This document shows, one piece after another, positions 45,930-54,341 of a stretch of DNA of 64,000 nucleotides. Under the pieces are notes generated by a model. The model was not told the DNA's origin and ran no database searches. It worked only from the letters and a program-made list of their open reading frames with translations. The translations under genes and the position numbers were made by a program. This stretch comes from an uncultured Anderseniella sp. (GTDB taxonomy: Bacteria; Pseudomonadota; Alphaproteobacteria; Rhizobiales; Aestuariivirgaceae): contig CANKYU010000001.1 in the NCBI GenBank assembly GCA_947488295.1, forward strand, positions 496,001 through 560,000, given 5' to 3'. The first letter of the stretch is position 1; the number at the start of each line of letters is the position of its first letter.

Positions 45930-47081
45930 TCACCACCACCGGTCGGGCATCAGCAGCACATCACGTGACAGGTCATTGACATCGCGCAGGCCACACAGGG
46001 CCATGGTGATGTCGAGTTCCTTCTGGATGATGTCCAGTGCCGTGGTAACACCCTGTTCGCCCATGGCGCCAAGGCCGTACAGGAAGGCGCGTCCGATATA
46101 GGTGCCCGCTGCACCAAGCGCCTTTGCCTTCAACACGTCCTGGCCGCTGCGGATACCGCCATCCATGTGGACTTCGATCTTGTCGCCCACCGCATCAATG
46201 ATGGCGGGCAGTGCCGAGATTGACGACAAGGCTCCGTCCAGCTGTCGGCCTCCATGGTTGGAGACAATCAGTGCATCCGCGCCGACCTTCAAGGCCATCT
46301 TTGCGTCTTCAGGGTCGATGATGCCTTTCAGGATAATCTTGCCGCCCCAGCGCTTCTTGATCCATTCAAGGTCTTTCCAGTTGAGTTTGGGATCGAACTG
46401 TTCGTTGGCCCAGCTGTTGAGAGACGAAATGTCGTCAACGCCCTTGGCATGGCCAACGATGTTGCGGAATGTGCGGCGGCTGGTGCCCAGCATCCCCAGT
46501 CCCCAGCGGGGTTTGGTCGCCATGTTGATCATGTTGGGGATGGTCAGCTTCGGCGGGGCGCTCAACCCGTTCTTGAGATCCTTGTGGCGCTGGCCGAGCA
46601 GTTGCAGGTCAACGGTCAGCACTAGGGCGGAGCATCTTGCGGCCTTTGCCCGGTCAATCACGTTTTCGGAAAATTCCCGATCGCGCATCACATAGAGCTG
46701 GAACCAGAACGGTTTGGAGGTGTGCTCCGCGACATCCTCGATCGAGCAGATCGACATTGTGGAAAGCGTGAACGGGATGCCGAATTTTTCCGCCGCCTTG
46801 GCGCCGAGGATTTCTCCGTCGGCATGCTGCATGCCGGTCAGCCCTGTGGGTGCGATGGCAACCGGCATGGCCACGTCTTCACCGATCATCTTGGTTTTGG
46901 TGGTTCGGTTGTCCATGTCCACGGCAACGCGCTGGCGCAGCTTGATTTTGGAAAAATCGCTCTCGTTGGCCCGATAGGTTCCTTCCGTGTAGGAGCCGGA
47001 ATCCGCATAATCGTAGAACATCCGCGGCACCCGGCGTTCGGCGAGTACGCGCAAGTCTTCAATACAGGTTATGATCGGCAT
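45930..47081 (-). CDS. FMN-dependent alpha-hydroxy-acid dehydrogenase (LldD-like)
   Basis: 383-aa FMN enzyme that oxidises a 2-hydroxy acid to the 2-oxo acid. FYDYADSGSYTEGTYRANES, APTGLTGMQHADGEI and QLYVMRDR are the family start. The catalytic His is in SNHGGRQLDGA, followed by VHMDGGIRSGQDVLKA and the FMN phosphate region GAAGTYIGRAFLYGLGAMGE. It resembles L-lactate dehydrogenase LldD or mandelate-type enzymes. The nearby TRAP system, likely for oxo or hydroxy acids, supports lactate or similar as substrate. Confidence 0.9.
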   Translation of the reverse strand: MPIITCIEDLRVLAERRVPRMFYDYADSGSYTEGTYRANESDFSKIKLRQRVAVDMDNRTTKTKMIGEDVAMPVAIAPTGLTGMQHADGEILGAKAAEKFGIPFTLSTMSICSIEDVAEHTSKPFWFQLYVMRDREFSENVIDRAKAARCSALVLTVDLQLLGQRHKDLKNGLSAPPKLTIPNMINMATKPRWGLGMLGTSRRTFRNIVGHAKGVDDISSLNSWANEQFDPKLNWKDLEWIKKRWGGKIILKGIIDPEDAKMALKVGADALIVSNHGGRQLDGALSSISALPAIIDAVGDKIEVHMDGGIRSGQDVLKAKALGAAGTYIGRAFLYGLGAMGEQGVTTALDIIQKELDITMALCGLRDVNDLSRDVLLMPDRWW

Positions 47082-47210
47082 GGTTACTCCGGCGTCAGCT
47101 ACAGGGTCGGGCAGATTGGTAAAATAAACTGACCAGAAAATCCAGTGTCAACAACCGGGAGCGGCACCCCTGAGAAGCTGCCATATGAGACCTCGCGATG
47201 CGCCTGCCGA

Positions 47211-47999
47211 TCAGCTGGCCGGGACAGCTGCCCGTTCGCGAAGCTGGATATATCGCTGCATGGCCTGGCCAAAGGCCTGGAACAGGCGGACCGAGTCCGG
47301 ATTATCCTTTGCCCGATACTCCGGGTGCCACTGTACCGCTAGAACGAAACTGTCGGTTTCTTCGGCCACCGTGACAGCTTCGATGACACCGTCAGATGCG
47401 CGCGCCATGACCTTCAATCCACTGCCCAGATCGGCAATGGCCTGACGATGCACGGTGTTCACGATCGTGCCTGACTTCTTCAGGATCGAATGCAGCATGC
47501 TGCCCGGTTCAATGGCAATCGGATGGGCCGGACCGTAGCGAACCTCGATATCATCGCTGTCTGCCGCACGGTGGTCGAGATGGCCTGACTTTTTTTGAAC
47601 TTCGGTATCAAGAGTGCCGCCGAACACGACGTTCAATTCCTGAAAACCGCGGCAAATGCAGAACAGCGGCATGCCCCGGTCGAGTACTGCGCGGATCAGC
47701 GGCAGGGTCAGGCTGTCGCGAAGCTGGTCGTAAGGTTCATGGTCAGCACTTGGCTTGGCACCGAACCTGGGAGGATGAACATTGGACGTGGCCCCGGTGA
47801 TCAGCACACCATCCAGCCGGTCCAGCAACTGCTCCAGATCAAGGTCGCCATCCATGGCCGGAATGATGACCGGCATCGCATTGGAACAATCCATGAGCGC
47901 GCGGACATACTTGTCTCCGGCAGAATGGAATTGCAGCCCGTCCTTGTCCGATACATCGGCGGGCACGCCTACAAGAGATGGTCTGGGTACTGTCGACAT
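47211..47999 (-). CDS. Class I glutamine-amidotransferase-fold hydrolase (PuuD/peptidase C26 family)
   Basis: 262 aa. The nucleophile elbow is PLFCICRGFQELNVVFGG (Cys in CRG), and the catalytic His-Glu pair is in AVQWHPEY. This is the gamma-glutamyl-GABA hydrolase family. N-terminal SLVGVPADVSDKDG also matches. The start at 47999 is chosen because the preceding open frame is unlike the family. Exact substrate unknown. Confidence 0.88.
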   Translation of the reverse strand: MSTVPRPSLVGVPADVSDKDGLQFHSAGDKYVRALMDCSNAMPVIIPAMDGDLDLEQLLDRLDGVLITGATSNVHPPRFGAKPSADHEPYDQLRDSLTLPLIRAVLDRGMPLFCICRGFQELNVVFGGTLDTEVQKKSGHLDHRAADSDDIEVRYGPAHPIAIEPGSMLHSILKKSGTIVNTVHRQAIADLGSGLKVMARASDGVIEAVTVAEETDSFVLAVQWHPEYRAKDNPDSVRLFQAFGQAMQRYIQLRERAAVPAS

Positions 48000-48302
48000 C
48001 GGCTGAATCCTGAATACGAATGCGGCTTTGGTAAACTGGTGGTGGCCAACATGTCCAACAGTTTCTCGATGCCGCAATTCGCAAATGAATTACCGCCTCA
48101 CGCGTTCACCACATTGCTGGAATGTCATCTCAAAAACTGCATCTTGCTGTTGTATCTGTGAAAAGTTTGGGGTTTATTCATGTCACGCAGGCCGAAAGGG
48201 TCGGCTTTGGGGATCAAGCTGCTCACGACAGGGCGTGTTTGATCCTTAAATTATTCCCGTTCCAGTTGAACGGGGTACATTCGAAACCAAGGGAGTAACC
48301 GA
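48000..48302. promoter_or_regulatory. Leader region of the TRAP operon
   Basis: About 300 bp without a supported gene. A perfect palindrome CCCGTTC-CAGTT-GAACGGG is at 48256-48274, between the likely promoter and the ribosome-binding site (AAGGGAG, 48288-48294). It could be a regulator site or an mRNA 5' hairpin. Confidence 0.45.
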
Positions 48303-49397
48303 ATGGATCGTCGTAAGTTTATCAAATCTGCCGGTATTGCTACGGGTGCTGCAGCTGCTGCAACCACACTGTCGGCACCGGCCATCGCGCAAGCCAAGAA
48401 AGACATGGTTATCGTCGCGACATGGCCGCGGGACTTTCCGGGTCTGGGTACCGGCGCGCAGCGTCTTGCCGCACGCATTGGCGAACTGACCGAAGGCCGC
48501 ATCAACGTACAGTACTTCTCTGCCGGCGAGCGCGTCGGCGCTTTTGACTCGTTCGACGAAGTGGCATCCGGCAATGCCCAGGCTTATCACGCTGCCGACT
48601 ATTACTGGAAAGGCAAGCACCCTGCCTGGGCGTACTTCACTTCAGTGCCGTTCGGCCTGACCCACAATGAGCAGAACTCCTGGATCAACCATATGGGTGG
48701 TCAGGCGCTGTGGGATGAAGTGGCTTCCGGTTTTGGCCTCAAGTGCCTGATGGCCGGCAGCACCGGCGTTCAGATGGGCGGCTGGTTCAACAAGGAAATC
48801 AATTCGGCTGACGACCTCAAGGGTCTGAAGATGCGTATCCCGGGCCTCGGCGGCGACGTCATGGCAAAGCTGGGTGCCTCTCCCGTGTCCCTGCCAGGTG
48901 GCCAGATTTATGAAAACCTTGTCTCAGGCGCGATTGATGCCACCGAATGGGTTGGCCCATGGAACGACTACTTCATGAAGTTCTATGAAGCTGCCAAGTA
49001 CTACTACTACCCGGGCATGCACGAGGCTGGCTCGACCCTGTCTCTCGGCATGAACGAAAAATGGTGGTCTGATCTCGGCAAGACCGATCAGGAAATCATC
49101 AGGGCCGCATGTGGCGAAGAGCACACGTTCTCGATGTCCGAGTACAATGCGAACAACGGCACATTCCTGACCAAGCTGATCAAGGAAAACGGCGTTGAAC
49201 TGCGTGAGTTCAACGATGACATCTACGACAGCTTCGGCGCGGCTGCTGATGAAGTGTTCGCCGAGACCGTTGCACACTCCGACCTGGCCAAGCGTACCCA
49301 CGACAGCTTTGTTGCCGCGCGTACCGACGTTGGTGGCTGGATGAAGCTTTCCGAAGGCGCGTACTTCCAGCAGCGCAACCGCGTTCTGGGCCTGTAA
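48303..49397 (+). CDS. TRAP transporter substrate-binding protein, TakP/FcbT1 type
   Basis: 364-aa periplasmic binding protein. A twin-arginine-like leader (MDRRKFIKSAGIATG) ends at about residue 30 (SAPAIAQA). LKMRIPGLGGDVMAKLGASPV holds the conserved ligand-contacting Arg, and GGQIYENLVSGAIDATEWVGPWND is characteristic of the TakP/FcbT1 cluster. Members with this signature bind 2-oxo acids, lactate-calcium or aromatic acids. It is followed by a strong stem-loop and the two membrane subunits. Confidence 0.92.
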   Translation: MDRRKFIKSAGIATGAAAAATTLSAPAIAQAKKDMVIVATWPRDFPGLGTGAQRLAARIGELTEGRINVQYFSAGERVGAFDSFDEVASGNAQAYHAADYYWKGKHPAWAYFTSVPFGLTHNEQNSWINHMGGQALWDEVASGFGLKCLMAGSTGVQMGGWFNKEINSADDLKGLKMRIPGLGGDVMAKLGASPVSLPGGQIYENLVSGAIDATEWVGPWNDYFMKFYEAAKYYYYPGMHEAGSTLSLGMNEKWWSDLGKTDQEIIRAACGEEHTFSMSEYNANNGTFLTKLIKENGVELREFNDDIYDSFGAAADEVFAETVAHSDLAKRTHDSFVAARTDVGGWMKLSEGAYFQQRNRVLGL

Positions 49398-49427
49398 TCA
49401 GGCCTTCGGTCTGACGATCAACGACGT

Positions 49428-49455
49428 GGGTGGGACAGGATTTCCTGTCCCACCC
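49428..49455 (+). terminator. 13-bp stem-loop between dctP and dctQ genes
   Basis: GGGTGGGACAGGA and TCCTGTCCCACCC pair perfectly over 13 bp with a two-base loop. No U-run follows (GTTACG), so it is more likely an mRNA-stabilising or attenuating hairpin that keeps the binding protein abundant relative to the membrane subunits. Confidence 0.65.
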
Positions 49456-49515
49456 GTTACGCCCAAAAACCCGACAAGAGGTGAAGAGCGTATTTGCTGA
49501 GGTAATCAAGGGTGG

Positions 49516-50505
49516 GTGTCGACTGTGAGCGATCAAGCATATAAGGCGTCGATGTCGACGCTGGGCTGGCGGATGTTTTCCTGGGCCGTCACATTTTTGA
49601 TGTTCGTATTTCTCTTTAACAATTTTCTGACCTATTGGTTCAACTGGCCGGGCGCCACTTCGATATCTTCCGGTGGCGGCGCGCTCGCGTGGTTTCAGGT
49701 GGCGCTTTACGCCGCGGGGCTTGCGGCAGCGATATGGTATGTGCGCAGGTCGCCGCAACTGCCGTTGCGCGACGACGCAAACCGGCTTTACGGACTGACA
49801 GCCTATATCATTCGCTGGGCGTTTTTCTCGGTTCTGCTGGTCGGGCTGGTCGATGCCTTCATATCATTCCTGCGCGTTGAAGGCTTTCTTCAAAATGTTG
49901 TCGGCAGCAGCTTGAGCGCCGAGCTTGGCAGACCGGCGTTCCGGGGGCTGTGGGTGCATGTGCCGCTGGTGCTGGTGTCGTTCGTTATTGCGGCGTTCAC
50001 ACGGACCCTGGGGTTCATATGGCTTGCCCTGCTGGTGGTGATCGCGGAGCTGATGATCGTGTTTACCCGGTTCATTTTTTCCTATGAGCAGGCCTATATG
50101 GGTGATCTCGTGCGGTTCTGGTACGCCGCCCTGTTCCTGTTTGCCAGCGCCTACACGCTGATCGAGGAGGGCCATGTCCGGGTGGATGTGCTTTATGCAG
50201 GCTTTACAACCAGAGCCAAGGGTATCGTCAACCATGTCGGATCGATCCTGCTGGGCATGACCTTGTGTTTCGCCGTTCTGTGGTTCGGCATGGAGGGGAA
50301 AGCCAGCGTGATAAATTCGCCCCTGCTCAATTTCGAGGTCTCGCAATCGGGCTTTGGCATGTATGTGAAATACATGATGGCAGGTTTTCTGGCGGTATTT
50401 GCCGTGACGATGATGGTGCAGTTTGCCGGTTACCTGCTGGACGCCGTGGCTGATCAACGTAATGAACCCGGCAAGCGCAAGGTCGCTGAAGCCGGCGGAC
50501 ACTGA
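49516..50505 (+). CDS. TRAP transporter small permease (DctQ), N-terminally extended
   Basis: 329-aa membrane protein. The C-terminal ~190 residues show the DctQ pattern of four helices with EQAYMGDLVRFWYAALFLFASAYTLIEEGHVRVDVLY. The first ~140 residues add several further hydrophobic helices and exceed the usual 160-200 aa size of DctQ. Start is a GTG at 49516; a second GTG lies 9 bases later. Middle gene of the TRAP operon. Confidence 0.85.
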   Translation: MSTVSDQAYKASMSTLGWRMFSWAVTFLMFVFLFNNFLTYWFNWPGATSISSGGGALAWFQVALYAAGLAAAIWYVRRSPQLPLRDDANRLYGLTAYIIRWAFFSVLLVGLVDAFISFLRVEGFLQNVVGSSLSAELGRPAFRGLWVHVPLVLVSFVIAAFTRTLGFIWLALLVVIAELMIVFTRFIFSYEQAYMGDLVRFWYAALFLFASAYTLIEEGHVRVDVLYAGFTTRAKGIVNHVGSILLGMTLCFAVLWFGMEGKASVINSPLLNFEVSQSGFGMYVKYMMAGFLAVFAVTMMVQFAGYLLDAVADQRNEPGKRKVAEAGGH

Positions 50506-50580
50506 ACTGACGGGATTGGGGCAAGCCGGGTTCAGGTGAACCCATAGACCCTGAACCGGTGCTTTGAGGGCAATTCGGAT

Positions 50581-53244
50581 ATGGAACTTTTCTTTCTTGC
50601 AATGCTGGTGCTGGTCATGGCAACGGCGCTTGGGTCAGGGTATCCGGTGGCTTTTGCGCTACCGGGCGCGGCCATTCTCACCATCAGTGCGGCGGCCGTC
50701 TCAGGCTACCTGTTTGCCGGTGACAGCGCCGCCTATTTTGCACAGGGCTCGCCGTCACAATGGCTGAGCGCCGGGGTGACCAATTTCCGGGGCATTTACT
50801 GGGAGGTGGAGCGAGATACGCTGATTGCCATTCCGCTGTTCGTGTTCATGGGCATCATGCTGCAGCGCTCGAAAATTGCCGAAGACCTGCTGGTCACCAT
50901 GGCTCAGCTGTTCGGCCCGATCCCGGGCGGTCTCGGCATTTCGGTGGTGTTCGTGGGCGCGCTTCTGGCGGCGACCACAGGCATCCTTGGTGCAACGGTC
51001 GTGGCCATGGGCCTGATTTCGCTGCCGGTGATGATGCGCAATAAATATTCGCATCCGCTTGCCACCGGCACGATTGCCGCCTCCGGTACGCTGGGACAGA
51101 TTATTCCGCCCTCTATCGTGCTGATCATCCTCGCCGATCAGCTGGCCAGTGCGGTTGATCAGGCGGATACGGCCCGCAAGTCGCTGTACAAGGCAACGAC
51201 CGGCGAATTCTCTATGCCGTCGGAGTTTTCGGTTACGTCAACCAGTGCCGGAGACATGTTCCTGGGCGCGTTCGTTCCGGGCCTGGTCCTGGTCGGATTG
51301 TACATGACGTTCATTCTGGTGCTGGCGCTGATCAGGCCGAAGCTTGCGCCCGCTGTGCCGCTGGAAGGCGGGTATGACCGCACCCTGATCGCCAAGGCGA
51401 TGATCACGCTGGTGCCGCCGCTGGTGCTGATCTTCATCGTGCTGGGATCGATCATTGCAGGCGTTGCAACGGTGAACCAGGCCGGCGCCATCGGCGCTGC
51501 CGGTGCCCTGATCATGGCAGGCTACAGATTGAAGGAAGGCCAGCCGCGTGCCTACTGGCCGGCGATACTCGCCATGACCGCCGTTGTCTGCATTTTTGCA
51601 TTGTCATCGCGGTTCAACATGAACGTGAAGAATATCCAGACCTCGACAGATGCCCTGGGGATCGGTCTCGGAGTTGTTGCGCTTGGTGCCCTGATCATCG
51701 CACTGATATGGAGCGGCAAACGCGCCCTGCAGATTGACGATACACTTCGTGGCGTGATGCTGGATACAGCCAAAACGACATCACTGGTGTTCATCATTCT
51801 GCTGGGTGCGGCGATGTTGACGGCAGCATTCCGCGCCTTTGGCGGTGAAGAGCTGGTGAAGGAGTTTCTGACCAGTCTGCCGGGTGGTTTCTGGTCACAG
51901 TTCATCATCGTGATGGTGGTGATCTTCCTGCTTGGCTTCTTCCTCGACTTTATCGAGATCGCCGTGGTGGTGGTGCCGATCGTGTCGCCGATACTGCTGG
52001 CTGACCCGCAGGCAAACATCACCGCGGTATGGCTTGGTGTGATGATCGGCCTGAACATCCAGACGTCGTTTCTGACCCCACCGTTCGGCTTTGCGCTGTT
52101 CTACCTGCGCGGTGTTGCACCGGCGGCGGTGAAGACCACATCGATCTACAAGGGCGTGGTGCCTTTCATCGGGTTGCAATTGCTTGCACTCAGCATTGTG
52201 GGGTATTTCCCGAGCCTGGTGAATTACCTGCCGACCAGATTGTCGCTGCTGGGTGAGCAGGCACCGCCGCCGATTAATCCAAGACTGCAGACCTGCATAG
52301 AAGAAACCGTGTTTACGCAGTTCCAGAGCAACGGCGACCGCATCAAATCGGCCATCGGCGAGGCGAAAAACCTCAATCTATCGAGCCTGCCGCCAAAACT
52401 GGCGAAATCGTTCGAAGACAGTCTTGGCAAAGCCGAAAGCACCTTCCAGATGCTGGACGACATCAAGGCAACGGAAGTGACACTTAAAGAGGCTGTTCCC
52501 GCCTATTCGCCTCTACATGTCCGGGTGCGGGAAATCCAGCGTGATATCCGCAAGGCACAGGCGGAAGTGAAACACCTGCAGACTTCCCTGAGCCGGACCC
52601 GCGGTGATGATGATGCAGCCAAGGCAGCGCGTGAACGCCTGCAGGCCAGAATTGACGCGGACATAGCGGAAGTCGAACGCCTCAAAGCCGAGATACCGGC
52701 GGAATGGGAAGAGAAAAACAAGGCGTTCAAACTGCTGTTGAATGCTGACAAGAAGGCCCGTACGACCTATCGGCGCAATACTGACCAGTCCTACAAGCCG
52801 GTGGTCGAAATCATGGACATCCTTGAGACCACTGATGCCCTTGGTGAACTGGCGCCGGACTTTGCGGAACTGACCAAGCTGGCAGATGCCGGTGACGCAA
52901 AGGCGGCTGAAGCGGCTGCCAAGGCGCTCAGCTCGAAACTGAGCCCCATCGCCGGCAGCAATGACATCAGAAAAGAGTTGCGCAAGGTATCGCGTCATGC
53001 GGCCAGGTCACCGGACAAAGTTCCAGCCCTGAAGAACCTCGTGGTGGAAACAAGCAGGGTTTATGATGATGAAGTGCGCTGGCGCACGGCTGCGAAGGCG
53101 GACCTTTCAGACGGCCTCGGCAAGTACGAAGCGGCCATCAGGAATACCATTGGTCTGCGCTCTCTCAGGCGTCTGCCCGAAGACATTGCCCTGAATGTTG
53201 CTGCATGCAGATCGCATCACACTGATGTGTCACTGAGTTTCTGA
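50581..53244 (+). CDS. TRAP transporter large permease (DctM) fused to a coiled-coil domain
   Basis: 887 aa. Residues 1-~550 are the DctM membrane protein, with FMGIMLQRSKIAEDLLVTM, LAATTGILGATVVAMGLISLP and GTIAASGTLGQIIPPSIVLIIL, enlarged by ~100 residues of loop and helices (around 190-375). From about 560 the chain is hydrophilic and largely helical; AEVKHLQTSLSRTRG and RLQARIDADIAEVERLKAEI look like a coiled coil. Classic DctM proteins end after the membrane part at ~430 aa. The start has no strong ribosome-binding site. The C-terminal part may scaffold, dimerise or bind a partner. Confidence 0.85.
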   Translation: MELFFLAMLVLVMATALGSGYPVAFALPGAAILTISAAAVSGYLFAGDSAAYFAQGSPSQWLSAGVTNFRGIYWEVERDTLIAIPLFVFMGIMLQRSKIAEDLLVTMAQLFGPIPGGLGISVVFVGALLAATTGILGATVVAMGLISLPVMMRNKYSHPLATGTIAASGTLGQIIPPSIVLIILADQLASAVDQADTARKSLYKATTGEFSMPSEFSVTSTSAGDMFLGAFVPGLVLVGLYMTFILVLALIRPKLAPAVPLEGGYDRTLIAKAMITLVPPLVLIFIVLGSIIAGVATVNQAGAIGAAGALIMAGYRLKEGQPRAYWPAILAMTAVVCIFALSSRFNMNVKNIQTSTDALGIGLGVVALGALIIALIWSGKRALQIDDTLRGVMLDTAKTTSLVFIILLGAAMLTAAFRAFGGEELVKEFLTSLPGGFWSQFIIVMVVIFLLGFFLDFIEIAVVVVPIVSPILLADPQANITAVWLGVMIGLNIQTSFLTPPFGFALFYLRGVAPAAVKTTSIYKGVVPFIGLQLLALSIVGYFPSLVNYLPTRLSLLGEQAPPPINPRLQTCIEETVFTQFQSNGDRIKSAIGEAKNLNLSSLPPKLAKSFEDSLGKAESTFQMLDDIKATEVTLKEAVPAYSPLHVRVREIQRDIRKAQAEVKHLQTSLSRTRGDDDAAKAARERLQARIDADIAEVERLKAEIPAEWEEKNKAFKLLLNADKKARTTYRRNTDQSYKPVVEIMDILETTDALGELAPDFAELTKLADAGDAKAAEAAAKALSSKLSPIAGSNDIRKELRKVSRHAARSPDKVPALKNLVVETSRVYDDEVRWRTAAKADLSDGLGKYEAAIRNTIGLRSLRRLPEDIALNVAACRSHHTDVSLSF

Positions 53245-53254
53245 CGGGGGGCTT

Positions 53255-54031
53255 ATGCACGCCAGCAAATTGTTTGACCTGTCCGGCGAAGTCGCGCTGG
53301 TTACCGGCGCGTCTTCCGGACTGGGAGAACGGTTCGCTGAAGTGCTGGCAGCCCATGGTGCCAGTGTGGTGGTGGCGGCACGGCGTGCCGACCGGCTGGC
53401 TTCACTTGTCGAACGAATTTCCAATGCTGGCGGACAAGCCCGGGCAGTGGAACTGGACGTCTCTGACCAGGGCGCAATCGCCGGCGCGTTTGATGCAGCC
53501 GAAACCGCGTTCGGCACGGTCACGATACTGGTGAACAATGCCGGTGTTGCCGGCAACAAGGCGGTTTTCGACATGACACCTGAGGACTGGCGCACCGTCA
53601 TGTCCGTCAATCTCGACGGGGTGTGGTTTGCCGCCCAGGAGGCGGCGCGCCGGATGAAAGATGCGGGCCGGCAGGGCAATATCATCAATATCGCGTCGGT
53701 GCTGTCTTTCAGGGCTGCGCGCACCGTTGCCGCCTATGCCGCGTCAAAAGGGGCGGTGCTGCAGCTGACCCGCAACCTGGCGCTGGAATTTGCCCGCTAT
53801 GATATCCGCGTCAACGGTATCGCACCCGGATACATATTGACCGAGATCAACAAAGAGTATTTTGAATCAGACGACAGTGCAGCGATGATCAAGCGTATTC
53901 CGCAGCGCCGCATTGGCGATGTATCGGATCTGGACGGTACCTTGCTGCTGCTGGCTTCAAACAGGGCGTCAGGCTACATGACCGGAAGCACGGTAGTGGT
54001 CGATGGCGGGCATCTTCTGCCGGTCGATTAG
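53255..54031 (+). CDS. Short-chain dehydrogenase/reductase
   Basis: 258-aa classical SDR. The NAD(P) motif TGASSGLG, then NNAGVAG, IINIASVLSF (Ser) and the catalytic YAASK are present, with the C-terminal MTGSTVVVDGGHLL. AARRADRL after the second strand suggests NADP preference. It follows the TRAP operon by 10 bp and may be co-transcribed; substrate unknown. Confidence 0.9.
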   Translation: MHASKLFDLSGEVALVTGASSGLGERFAEVLAAHGASVVVAARRADRLASLVERISNAGGQARAVELDVSDQGAIAGAFDAAETAFGTVTILVNNAGVAGNKAVFDMTPEDWRTVMSVNLDGVWFAAQEAARRMKDAGRQGNIINIASVLSFRAARTVAAYAASKGAVLQLTRNLALEFARYDIRVNGIAPGYILTEINKEYFESDDSAAMIKRIPQRRIGDVSDLDGTLLLLASNRASGYMTGSTVVVDGGHLLPVD

Positions 54032-54037
54032 TAATTT

Positions 54038-54301
54038 ATACCAAAGGTAGTAATCATTGACTCATTTGACCGATTTTTTGCGTTTGCTGGCTAGGCATGC
54101 TTCGCGCCTTGGTCCGGCCGACCACAAGTGGAGCATAACGACGTCCAGCGGACGCGAAAAACCGGCCTTCGGTGGGCCAAATCCGTCCATCTGGTGCGTT
54201 GCGGCGCTTGCCCGATGCACCACATTGCGCTGCGCACCGCGCCTGCCAGAATGAACGGATTTGACTCCATCAAATGGGTCAATGATTACTACCTTTGGTA
54301 T
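54038..54301. mobile_element. 264-bp MITE-like element with 32-bp terminal inverted repeats
   Basis: The arms at 54038-54069 and 54270-54301 are exact reverse complements over 32 bp apart from one mismatch. The left arm begins ATACCAAAGGTAGTAATCAT. The ~200 bp between them carry no open gene. The element starts six bases after the SDR stop and ends about 40 bp before the acyl-CoA dehydrogenase start. No transposase is encoded, so it would be non-autonomous. A target-site duplication is not obvious beyond a possible TA. Confidence 0.75.
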
Positions 54302-54341
54302 TGATTCAGCTACGACATTTCAGGGCCCGAAAGGCAGTAAA

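Noticed and set aside
45881..45948. 10-bp inverted repeat GCCCGACCGG / CCGGTCGGGC around the end of the FMN dehydrogenase gene
   Set aside because: The 48-bp loop and lack of a T-run make it a poor terminator, and one arm is coding.
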